Assembly (NCBI GenBank): GCA_900752475.1
Contig: CAADVJ010000239.1
Location: 1-5,091 of the forward strand
DNA from: an uncultured Collinsella sp.
GTDB taxonomy: Bacteria; Actinomycetota; Coriobacteriia; Coriobacteriales; Coriobacteriaceae
Direction: 5' to 3'
Length of the DNA stretch: 5,091 bases
Below, one piece after another: positions 1-5,091 of the stretch (position 1 is its first letter; the number at the start of each line of letters is the position of its first letter). The position numbers and the translations under genes are program-made. The notes beneath the pieces were generated by a model. That model had not been told where the DNA came from and did no database searches. It worked only from the letters and a program-made list of their open reading frames with translations.

Positions 1-7
1 GCAAGAC

Positions 8-30
8 GGAAAGCACATTAAGTGCTTTCC
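8..30. terminator. Terminator-like hairpin at the left edge
   Basis: A perfect 9-bp stem, GGAAAGCAC and GTGCTTTCC, closes a 5-base ATTAA loop. GCAA at 1-4 and TTGC at 32-35 can add an outer clamp across short bulges. Only a short T-run (TTT, then G) follows on the plus strand, and there is no T-tract on the minus strand, so it is a weak intrinsic terminator if it is one. It would most naturally end a plus-strand gene lying off the left edge. The symmetry is certain; the role is inferred. Confidence 0.4.
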
Positions 31-37
31 TTTGCGT

Positions 38-152
38 GCGGAACTCGCGACAAACTTAATCGCCCCGCCCGGCGAACAAGCTGCGGAAACTCGGTCGATC
101 CAAAGTAATAACGTGCGAACGGAATTCTGGCTGATGAACTGTTCGCGACAAA
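38..152. repeat. Three degenerate direct repeats in the intergenic region
   Basis: A motif of the form GCGGAACTCGCGACAAA recurs about every 45-51 bases. Copy one begins at 38 (GCGGAACTCGCGACAAAC). Copy two begins at 83 (GCGGAAACTCG, then GTCGATCCAAAG). Copy three is at 136-152 (GAACTGTTCGCGACAAA). Copies one and three share an exact 10-mer, TCGCGACAAA, at 45-54 and 143-152. In addition GCGAAC (115-120) and GTTCGC (141-146) could pair around a 20-base loop. No reading frame of note crosses the stretch. They could be protein-binding sites for a gene off the left edge, part of a structured leader, or decayed repeat DNA. Confidence 0.3.
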
Positions 153-184
153 GACTCGATAGGTAGCCCCCTCTATGCCCTTTT

Positions 185-257
185 ATAAGTTGCGGTGAAA
201 TAGGGACTGAATTTGGGGTTGAACCGTTTAAACAGTCCCTATTTCACCGCAACTTAT
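185..257. repeat. Long perfect inverted repeat (REP/MITE-like or RNA hairpin)
   Basis: Two 25-bp arms (185-209 and 233-257) are exact reverse complements; the left arm begins ATAAGTTGCGGTGAAATAGG. They flank a 23-base centre that itself contains GGTT-G-AACC (217-225). Read as plus-strand RNA the stem continues outward with three U.G pairs (182-184 with 258-260), four Watson-Crick pairs (178-181 with 261-264), one bulged G at 177, and five more pairs (172-176 with 265-269). That makes roughly 37 paired positions over 98 bases. There is no T-run after it on the plus strand, so it is not a standard intrinsic terminator. It has no open frame and no clear target-site duplication. A non-autonomous mobile or REP-family palindrome, or a stable non-coding RNA hairpin, are the main readings. 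Confidence 0.88.
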
Positions 258-268
258 GGGAGGGATAG

Positions 269-304
269 AAAAAAGGCGGAGGCCCTGGAGAGGGACTCCG
301 CCTT
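269..304 (-). terminator. Rho-independent terminator of the PTS gene
   Basis: On the minus strand a 9-bp stem, AAGGCGGAG and CTCCGCCTT, encloses an inner CCCT-CTCC-AGGG hairpin and runs directly into a T-tract (A269-A274 on the plus strand). It begins 36 bases after the stop codon of the PTS permease. The strong GC stem plus U-tract makes it a textbook intrinsic terminator. It indicates that the permease is transcribed as a single-gene unit, or as the last gene of its unit, with no metabolic gene co-transcribed downstream. Confidence 0.93.
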
Positions 305-340
305 ATATACAGGGGGCGATGTTATTCGCGAGCTGGTGGA

Positions 341-2344
341 TTAGACCAGGCGGGCGTTGATCGTCTTGGCGATCTCGGCGGCGTCGGTGGAACCCTTGAC
401 GGTGGCACGGAAGTCCTCGTCCATGAGCGCCTCGGCGACCTTGGACAGGATCTTGAGGTGCGTGGTGCCGGCCTGGGCACCGGGGATGAGCAGGGCAATA
501 GCCACGTTGACGGGAGCGCCGTCCATGGTGTCCCAACCGGTCACGCCGGACTCGTCCTTGACGACGATGACGGCAGCCTCGGTAATAGCGTCGGACTTGG
601 CATGCGGGATGGCGAAGCCCTCCATCATGCCCGTGGTGCCCTCGGCCTCGCGGGCCAGGAAGGCGTTCATCACGGCGTCGGCGTCGCTGGCGATACCGGC
701 CTTGACGGCCTGGTTGGAAACAAAGCTCAGAGCCTCGTCACGAGAAGCGAAATCCTCGGCGACAAAGACATTCTCGACCTTCACGAAGTCGGCAGCCTCG
801 GCCTTGGGGGCCTCGACGGCAGCGGCTTTGGGGGCCTCAACCGGCTTGGCTGCAGGAGCGGCCTTCTGGTTCTTCTCGAAGTCGTACTTCTTGAAGGCCA
901 CGAACAGGATGCCACCGACCACGGCGCCGATGAGGATCGCGAGGACCCACTGCGGGCCGTTCTCGACAACGGGCAGGACCAGGAAGCCGCCGTGAGGCGC
1001 CGGATCGTGAACGTTGAAGAAGATGGTCAAGATGGAAGCGATGGAAGAACCGAGCATCATGATGGGCATGACGGGCCAGATGTTCTTGGTCATGAACGGA
1101 ATGGCGCCCTCGGTGATGTGGGTGCAACCAAGGATAAGGTTGACGATACCGGCGTCATGATCCTCCTGGCTGAAGTACTTCTTGCCGACAACGACGGCGA
1201 AGGTGGTGATCAGCGGCGGAACGATGCAAGCGGCGGAGACGGCAGCCATGAAGTTGGTGCCGAAGTTGTAGGTCTCGGTGCCGACGCCAGCTTCGAGAGC
1301 GGTACCGAGCAGGAAGGTGCCAGTAGCGTAAGCAGCCTTGTTGACCGGGCCGCCCATGTCAAATGCGCACATGCAGCCGATGGCCAGGCCAAGGATCACC
1401 GGACCGGAGTTACCGAGGCTCTGCAGGAAATCCATCATGCCCTGGTTAATGGCAGCCATGGGGCCGGAAATACCGAGCATGACTAGGCCGACGATGGCGG
1501 TAGAGCACAGCGGATACAGGAAGATTGCCTTCAGGCCATTAAGGCTCGCGGGAATTTTAGAGAAAACCTTCTCGAGCAGCAGGATGACATAGCCAGCGAG
1601 GAAGCCGCCGACGATGCCGCCCAGGAAGCCAAAGCCCACACCCGAGCCTCCAGCGTCGATCATGCCAGTATCGGCGTTAACGGGCAGACCCTGGATGGCA
1701 ATCATACCGGCGACGAAACCGGGGACGAGCGCCGGGCGCTTGCCGATAGACTCGGCGATGTAGGCGGAGAGCACCGGAACCATGAGGTTCATGGCGATAC
1801 CGCCGATAATCTTGAGCATCGCGGCAAAGCTGTTGTAGTCGGCAGCCGTCGAATCAAAGGACGTGATGCCCCACAGGAACGAAATGGCGGTCAGAACACC
1901 ACCGGCAACGACGAAGACCAGCATGTGGCTGACGCCGTTCATGAGGTGCTTGTAGATGACGTGACCGATGGACTCCTTCTCCTCGACCTCGTCCTCGACA
2001 TCGGCGGCAGCGGCAACCGTGTCGTCGCCCTTGGCGGCGAGCGCGCGGTCGATCAGCTTTCCGGCGGCCTCGACGGACAGGGCCTTGGAAACACCGACGG
2101 AAACCATGGGCTTACCGGCGAAACGCTCAGCCTGGACATCCTTATCGGCTGCGACGACGACGGCCTTGGCACCGGCGATCTCGCTCTTGGTGAGCTCGTT
2201 CTCGACACCGACCTGGCCATGAGTCTCGACCTTAATGGTCAGACCTCGCTCGGCAGCTGCCTTCTCCAGCGCCTCCTTCGCCATGAAGGTGTGCGCAATG
2301 CCGGTCGGGCAACCGGTCGCGGCGATGATGTCAAACTTAGCCAT
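341..2344 (-). CDS. Fructose-family PTS permease, fused EIIB-EIIC-EIIA
   Basis: A 667-residue membrane permease that takes up a hexose, probably fructose, while phosphorylating it with phosphate passed from HPr. Residues 1 to about 102 are EIIB, with the phosphocysteine Cys12 in ATGCPTGIAHT. An acidic Ala-rich linker (about 104-123) follows. EIIC spans about 126-485, with many hydrophobic segments and the family motifs FDMGGPVNKAA (328-338), THITEGAIPF (408-417) and PHGG (450-453). An Ala/Pro linker with a doubled VEAPKA octamer (502-517) leads to EIIA (about 522-667), whose phospho-histidine is His581 in GFAIPHA; His629 in TTHLKIL is a second candidate conserved site. All phosphorylation residues are present. 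The start is ATG 2344, five bases after AAGGAGG; an in-frame TTG at 2416 has no such support and would precede the EIIB fold. It is divergent from an RpiR-type gene and followed by a terminator. It resembles fruA-type IIABC proteins, but the substrate is unproven and other hexoses or polyols are possible. Confidence 0.95.
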   Translation of the reverse strand: MAKFDIIAATGCPTGIAHTFMAKEALEKAAAERGLTIKVETHGQVGVENELTKSEIAGAKAVVVAADKDVQAERFAGKPMVSVGVSKALSVEAAGKLIDRALAAKGDDTVAAAADVEDEVEEKESIGHVIYKHLMNGVSHMLVFVVAGGVLTAISFLWGITSFDSTAADYNSFAAMLKIIGGIAMNLMVPVLSAYIAESIGKRPALVPGFVAGMIAIQGLPVNADTGMIDAGGSGVGFGFLGGIVGGFLAGYVILLLEKVFSKIPASLNGLKAIFLYPLCSTAIVGLVMLGISGPMAAINQGMMDFLQSLGNSGPVILGLAIGCMCAFDMGGPVNKAAYATGTFLLGTALEAGVGTETYNFGTNFMAAVSAACIVPPLITTFAVVVGKKYFSQEDHDAGIVNLILGCTHITEGAIPFMTKNIWPVMPIMMLGSSIASILTIFFNVHDPAPHGGFLVLPVVENGPQWVLAILIGAVVGGILFVAFKKYDFEKNQKAAPAAKPVEAPKAAAVEAPKAEAADFVKVENVFVAEDFASRDEALSFVSNQAVKAGIASDADAVMNAFLAREAEGTTGMMEGFAIPHAKSDAITEAAVIVVKDESGVTGWDTMDGAPVNVAIALLIPGAQAGTTHLKILSKVAEALMDEDFRATVKGSTDAAEIAKTINARLV

Positions 2345-2349
2345 GTGTC

Positions 2350-2356
2350 CCTCCTT
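2350..2356 (-). promoter_or_regulatory. Ribosome binding site of the PTS gene
   Basis: The minus strand reads AAGGAGG, then GACAC, then ATG: a near-perfect Shine-Dalgarno sequence at 5-base spacing. It fixes the start at 2344 and rules out the longer frame that opens at a TTG at 2416. Confidence 0.9.
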
Positions 2357-2386
2357 CTTGAGTACTTCGCCCGCAGGCGCTCCCCT

Positions 2387-2410
2387 AAACGCGCTTCGAT
2401 GCGCGTTTTT
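2387..2410. other. Perfect hairpin in the PTS mRNA leader
   Basis: AAACGCGC (2387-2394) and GCGCGTTT (2401-2408) are perfect complements around a 6-base loop. In the PTS transcript it lies about 30 bases upstream of the ribosome site, with no U-tract after it, so it should not terminate that transcript. On the plus strand it ends in TTTTT (2406-2410) and has the form of an intrinsic terminator for antisense transcription running out of the PTS gene toward the regulator. It could be an mRNA-stabilising 5' hairpin, an antisense terminator, or both. Confidence 0.55.
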
Positions 2411-2420
2411 CCACAACTGA

Positions 2421-2449
2421 AAGATACCAACCTACCGTCCGCGTGAGAA
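2421..2449 (-). promoter_or_regulatory. Candidate promoter for the PTS gene
   Basis: On the minus strand TTCTCA (2449-2444) and TATCTT (2426-2421) are separated by 17 bases, and TGG directly precedes the -10, giving an extended -10 form. Each hexamer matches 4 of 6 consensus bases. Transcription would start near 2414, placing the leader hairpin almost at the 5' end of the mRNA. The match is moderate and no other convincing pair was seen; it is a prediction by eye. Confidence 0.35.
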
Positions 2450-2471
2450 GAGACAAGGTGCAATTCTCCGG

Positions 2472-2530
2472 TGAAAGGTTCTTTCATAACCGTAAACGGT
2501 AAGTGAAAGTTTACCATCAACACTTGAAAC
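2472..2530. promoter_or_regulatory. Palindrome cluster, likely operator of the divergent regulator
   Basis: Several overlapping symmetries lie midway between the divergent genes. TGAAAG-GTT-CTTTCA (2472-2486) is a perfect 15-bp palindrome; ACCGT-AA-ACGGT (2489-2500) is another; GTAAAC (2492-2497) pairs with GTTTAC (2509-2514); and GGTAA (2498-2502) pairs with TTACC (2511-2515). GTGAAAGnTT is directly repeated at 2471-2480 and 2503-2512, 32 bases apart, about three helical turns, which suits a protein bound on one face of the helix. GAAA/TTTC half-sites are a form often reported for RpiR-family operators. The symmetry is seen; that the neighbouring regulator binds here is inferred. Confidence 0.5.
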
Positions 2531-2562
2531 GGCAAGGTGTATCTTGTAATTGAAAATGCCCG

Positions 2563-2568
2563 TATACT
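2563..2568 (+). promoter_or_regulatory. Candidate -10 element for the rpiR-type gene
   Basis: TATACT matches 5 of 6 positions of the -10 consensus and lies 48 bases before the chosen start codon. No good -35 is seen at 16-18 bases upstream (the 17-base position reads TATCTT), which suggests a weak or activator-dependent promoter. The predicted start near 2575 lies downstream of the in-frame ATG at 2569, which supports using the later ATG at 2617. Confidence 0.45.
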
Positions 2569-2605
2569 ATGGCATTGCGAATCAAATTAGATTTTCATGC
2601 CAACC

Positions 2606-2610
2606 AGGAG
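2606..2610 (+). promoter_or_regulatory. Ribosome binding site of the rpiR-type gene
   Basis: AGGAG sits six bases before ATG 2617. The upstream in-frame ATG at 2569 has no comparable site and directly abuts the probable -10 element, so this ribosome site decides the start. Confidence 0.8.
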
Positions 2611-2616
2611 CCATCC

Positions 2617-3474
2617 ATGACCGATAGTAGCAAGAGCGCACTTTCCCTCATTAGTACCCACCAGGGATACAGCGAGTCCGAGCAGCGCATTGTCGACTAT
2701 ATATTGGAGCACCAGTCCGAGGCTCCACGCCTCACGGCGGCTCAGCTCTCACGCGCCGCTGCCACGTCCGAGGCGACCGTTTCGCGCTTCTGCCGCAAGC
2801 TTGGGTTTGGCAGCTTCCGCAGCTTTCAGTTTTCGTTGGCGAGGGATTTGGAAAGCCAGCGCAACGAGGGCCTGACCGACGAGGTCTCGCTCGACAATAT
2901 GGAGCAGAGCCTCAAGAACATCCTGGCTGCCAAGGTGAGCGAGCTTAATGCGACCATCGACGGAATCGACCACGATACGCTGGCGGCTGTTGTGCATGCC
3001 CTTAAGCATGCAGGGGTTATTGAGTTTGCGGCTGTGGGCAATACGAACGCGGTCGCGCTCGATGCGACGTTTAAGTTTTCGCAGCTGGGCCTGCGCTGCA
3101 TGGCGAGCACCATTAGCGAGACATCAATCGGCTTTGCGCTCACGTTACGCCCGGGTGACGTCATCGTGCTTATCTCAAACTCCGGCAAATCGCGCCGACT
3201 GAATCGCATGGCAAAAGCGGCTCGCAACTGCGGCGCAACCGTAGTCGTCATCAGCAGCGACAGCAAATCCCCGCTCGCGCGTCTGGCAGACTACACCTTT
3301 AATACCGTCAACCACGAAGCGCTGCTGACGACGGGCGACTTTGCGTTCTCTAAGATCAGCGCCACGATGATCATCGAAGTCATCTACAACTTCCTGCTGC
3401 CCGAGATTGAAGACGCGCGTGAGCATATCAGCTACTACGAGGAGCTCATCCAGCCGGATAAGGTCGTTGAGTAG
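2617..3474 (+). CDS. MurR/RpiR family transcriptional regulator (HTH + SIS)
   Basis: A 285-residue cytoplasmic regulator. Residues 1 to about 78 form the N-terminal RpiR-type helix-turn-helix domain: the recognition region is around 40-62 (LTAAQLSRAAATSEATVSRF, then CRKLGF), followed by the family-typical GSFRSFQFSLARDL. A connecting helix region (about 90-118) leads to a SIS sugar-isomerase fold (about 119-250). There, VGNTNAVALD (140-149) occupies the first phosphate-binding loop and ISNSGKSRRL (186-195) the second, so a sugar phosphate is the expected ligand. Length fits the family (about 280-300). The start at 2617 is chosen from AGGAG at six bases; a start at 2569 would add 16 residues that precede the family fold. 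It is transcribed divergently from the PTS permease, so it probably controls that gene and itself from the shared palindromes. Whether it represses or activates cannot be told. A terminator follows at 3567. Confidence 0.94.
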   Translation: MTDSSKSALSLISTHQGYSESEQRIVDYILEHQSEAPRLTAAQLSRAAATSEATVSRFCRKLGFGSFRSFQFSLARDLESQRNEGLTDEVSLDNMEQSLKNILAAKVSELNATIDGIDHDTLAAVVHALKHAGVIEFAAVGNTNAVALDATFKFSQLGLRCMASTISETSIGFALTLRPGDVIVLISNSGKSRRLNRMAKAARNCGATVVVISSDSKSPLARLADYTFNTVNHEALLTTGDFAFSKISATMIIEVIYNFLLPEIEDAREHISYYEELIQPDKVVE

Positions 3475-3502
3475 GTAAATTGGGGAGCCGATAGACGCCC
3501 CT

Positions 3503-3664
3503 CGCCACGAAATCCGCCCATCTACTACGTTTTAACCTCAAGCGCCAACCATACACCCAAAATAGAGAAAACCGCAGGCGCTCTACCTGCGGTTTTCTTT
3601 TTGCAATTCTTGACGTGGTTCCCGATGGCCTATTAAACGTAGTAGATGGGCCGGTTTCGTGGCG
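3503..3664. repeat. Long imperfect inverted repeat enclosing a terminator
   Basis: The arms at 3503-3532 and 3635-3664 match as reverse complements at 28 of 30 positions. CGCCACGAAA faces TTTCGTGGCG, and GCCCATCTACTACGTTT (3516-3532) faces its exact complement (3635-3651). In plus-strand RNA one of the two differences is a U.G pair (3513 with 3654), leaving one real mismatch. The 102-base interior contains the shared terminator hairpin, giving a stem within a stem. There is no reading frame of note, no transposase and no evident target duplication. It resembles two inverted copies of a REP-like unit, or a small MITE, inserted between convergent genes. Confidence 0.85.
3567..3602 (+). terminator. 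Strong intrinsic terminator of the rpiR-type gene, likely bidirectional
   Basis: A perfect 12-bp stem, GAAAACCGCAGG and CCTGCGGTTTTC, closes a 7-base loop (CGCTCTA) and is followed by TTTTT (3598-3602). It lies about 90 bases after the regulator's stop codon. On the minus strand the same stem is followed by TCTCTATTTTG, a fairly U-rich tail, so it probably also ends recN, whose stop codon is about 95 bases away on the other side. Confidence 0.93.
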
Positions 3665-3695
3665 GACAGGTCGGACATGCATGTGGCGGCACGGC

Positions 3696-5091
3696 CTAAG
3701 CACGCGCTTCTTCCAGCATCTGCCTGGCGTGCGCTAGGCTTGCCTCCGATTGATCGCCGCTCAGCATACGGGCGATCTCTGCGGTACGGGCATCGCCGGT
3801 CACCTCGTCCAGATGCGTTTGGGGAACGTCGCCGGGCTCTTTACTGACCACGTAATGCTTGTCGGCCATGACGGCGACCTGCGCCAAGTGGGTTACGACA
3901 ATCACCTGATGCGTAGCGGCGAGATCTGTCAGCACGCCCGCAAGTGCACGCGCCGTGGAGCCACCGACACCAGCATCGACCTCGTCAAACACCAACGTAT
4001 CAACACCGTCCGCGTTACCGAGGACAACCTTGCTTGCCAGCATGACGCGGCTGAGCTCGCCGCCCGACGCAATGCGGCGCAAGGGACGAGGTGTCAAGCC
4101 AGCGCCGCTGCGATATAGCAGCTCGTAGCTTGAAGGGCCCGCCGGCGTCCATTCGGCACGCGGAAGATCGCGCGACTCCCAGACCAGCTCGGCACCGCCC
4201 ATCTCCAGGCGCGCCATCTGACGGCCAACCTCGTGACAAAAGCGCGGGGCAGCGGTGTTCCGCGCGCGCTTAAGCGCCTTAGCAGCAGCAAAAAGATCGC
4301 GTTCAGCGCACCCGAGTGCCTCGCGAGCCTTCTTGATCTGCTCATCACCATCATCGACTAGAGACAGCAGCTCTCGTGAGCGGTCGCGCATGGCAAAGAC
4401 ATCGTCCATAGTGGGACCCCACTGACGCAACAGACCCTTGAGGTCGGAATACCGCTCACGCATGCGAGCGAGCTCGCGCGGGTCGAAGGCGACGCCATCG
4501 CGATAGGAACGAAGCTCGTTCGCGCAATCCTCAAGGGAGATACAGGCATCCGAAAGCGCATCGGCAATGTCGCCCAGCTTGCGATCGACGGCAGCCATAC
4601 GGGAAAGCTCTGCCACGGCACTGTTCACGGCATCGAGCGCTCCCCCTTCGGCAGCAAGCGATGCATGGGCATCATTGGCCGTGGCAACCAGTACCTCGGC
4701 ATGTTCGGAGCGCGGCAGCAGTTCCTCGAGTTCCTCATACTCGCCCGGTTTGGGGTCGACCTCGCCGATGCGCTCGAGCGCAAAGCGCGCCTCCTCGACG
4801 CGGCTCCCCTGCGCACGCGAGGCCTCTTCAACACGTCGAACCTCCTTGGCGGCAGCACGCGATGCCTTAAAGCAGGCGCGGTACGCATCCAGCGCCTCGA
4901 GCGCAGAGCGTCCCGCCCACGCATCAACCATCGCAACGTGATGCGCCGGATCGAGCAAGCGTTGGTGCTCGTGCTGGCCGCACAAATCCATCATCACGCC
5001 AACGCGCTCCGAAAGCTCGCGCACGCTGGCGATGCGGCCGTCAATCTTGACGCGGCTGCGACCCTCGGCAGAAAGGCTGCGCTGCACGGTA
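3696..5091 (-). CDS. recN: DNA repair protein RecN, 5' end cut by the window
   Basis: About 465 codons of RecN, an SMC-like ATPase that acts on the chromosome in double-strand break repair by recombination. The visible part opens in the N-terminal head (SLSAEGRSRVKIDG, then GQHEHQRLLDP at about 4950-4979, a RecN hallmark). It then runs through a long charged Ala/Glu/Arg-rich coiled-coil region (about 4250-4930). The C-terminal ATPase head follows: ABC signature SGGELSR (4047-4067), Walker B LVFDEVDAGVGG with Asp-Glu at 3981-3986, and the H-loop histidine of VVTHLAQ at 3888-3890. The stop is TAG at 3696-3698. Against a usual length of about 550-560 residues, roughly the first 90 are missing, including the Walker A loop, which lies beyond the right edge. 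The in-frame GTG at 5087 is internal, not the start. No frameshift or broken motif is seen. It converges with the regulator gene and seems functionally unrelated to it. Confidence 0.96.
   Translation of the reverse strand, partial: TVQRSLSAEGRSRVKIDGRIASVRELSERVGVMMDLCGQHEHQRLLDPAHHVAMVDAWAGRSALEALDAYRACFKASRAAAKEVRRVEEASRAQGSRVEEARFALERIGEVDPKPGEYEELEELLPRSEHAEVLVATANDAHASLAAEGGALDAVNSAVAELSRMAAVDRKLGDIADALSDACISLEDCANELRSYRDGVAFDPRELARMRERYSDLKGLLRQWGPTMDDVFAMRDRSRELLSLVDDGDEQIKKAREALGCAERDLFAAAKALKRARNTAAPRFCHEVGRQMARLEMGGAELVWESRDLPRAEWTPAGPSSYELLYRSGAGLTPRPLRRIASGGELSRVMLASKVVLGNADGVDTLVFDEVDAGVGGSTARALAGVLTDLAATHQVIVVTHLAQVAVMADKHYVVSKEPGDVPQTHLDEVTGDARTAEIARMLSGDQSEASLAHARQMLEEARA

Noticed and set aside
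185..257. The first long palindrome as a CRISPR unit or a simple terminator
   Set aside because: There is no series of regularly spaced direct repeats with spacers, and no U-tract follows the stem on the plus strand. The actual PTS terminator is the separate hairpin at 269-304.
458..1486. A 342-codon open frame on the plus strand
   Set aside because: It lies wholly antisense to the PTS permease. Its translation is low-complexity Gly/Asp/His/Val-rich with no recognisable domain, typical of the opposite strand of a GC-biased gene. No ribosome site supports it.
2345..2416. N-terminal extension of the PTS gene from a TTG at 2416
   Set aside because: The extra 24 residues are encoded by the leader hairpin and ribosome-site DNA. 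The ATG at 2344 has AAGGAGG at ideal spacing and begins exactly at the EIIB fold.
1925..2446. A 173-codon plus-strand open frame over the PTS start and leader
   Set aside because: It is antisense to the EIIB domain, has repetitive Leu/Gly/Asp composition and no domain, and crosses the leader hairpin and part of the candidate promoter.
2569..2616. Earlier ATG for the RpiR-type regulator
   Set aside because: It directly follows the probable -10 element, so it would not be in the transcript. It lacks a ribosome site, unlike ATG 2617.
3659..3847. A 62-codon plus-strand open frame at the recN 3' end
   Set aside because: Mostly antisense to recN, beginning inside the right arm of the inverted repeat, with no ribosome site and no recognisable product.
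5085..5087. GTG as the recN start codon
   Set aside because: The frame stays open to the window edge, and the residues after it match the middle of the RecN N-terminal head, so the real start is off the right edge.

Overview
The window looks like chromosomal DNA of a GC-rich Gram-positive bacterium, probably a gut actinobacterium of the Coriobacteriia such as Collinsella. That placement is an inference from base composition, strong GGAGG-type ribosome sites, the Ala/Glu-rich proteins and the style of the intergenic repeats; nothing in the window proves it.

Layout: 1-340 is non-coding. It holds a short terminator-like hairpin at the left edge, three degenerate direct repeats, a striking inverted repeat with two perfect 25-bp arms (185-257), and the intrinsic terminator of the next gene. 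341-2344 (minus) encodes a complete single-chain fructose-family PTS permease with domain order IIB-IIC-IIA. 2345-2616 is a divergent control region with two candidate promoters, a cluster of small palindromes and a perfect 8-bp hairpin in the PTS leader. 2617-3474 (plus) encodes a complete MurR/RpiR-type regulator (HTH plus SIS sugar-phosphate domain). 3475-3695 is a convergent intergenic region with a strong terminator nested inside a second long inverted repeat (3503-3664). 3696-5091 (minus) is the C-terminal five-sixths or so of the DNA repair ATPase RecN, whose start lies beyond the right edge.

How it fits together: the divergent regulator very probably controls the lone PTS gene by sensing a phosphosugar, with the palindrome cluster between them as the likely operator. 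No sugar-phosphate kinase, isomerase or hydrolase is beside the permease, so the substrate is not certain. RecN is an unrelated housekeeping gene that converges on the regulator and shares its terminator region.

The genes are recognisable families. The least explained content is the two long intergenic inverted repeats, which have no coding capacity and each sit against a terminator. They look like repeat-family (REP/MITE-like) or structured-RNA elements, and are the best candidates for something undescribed.
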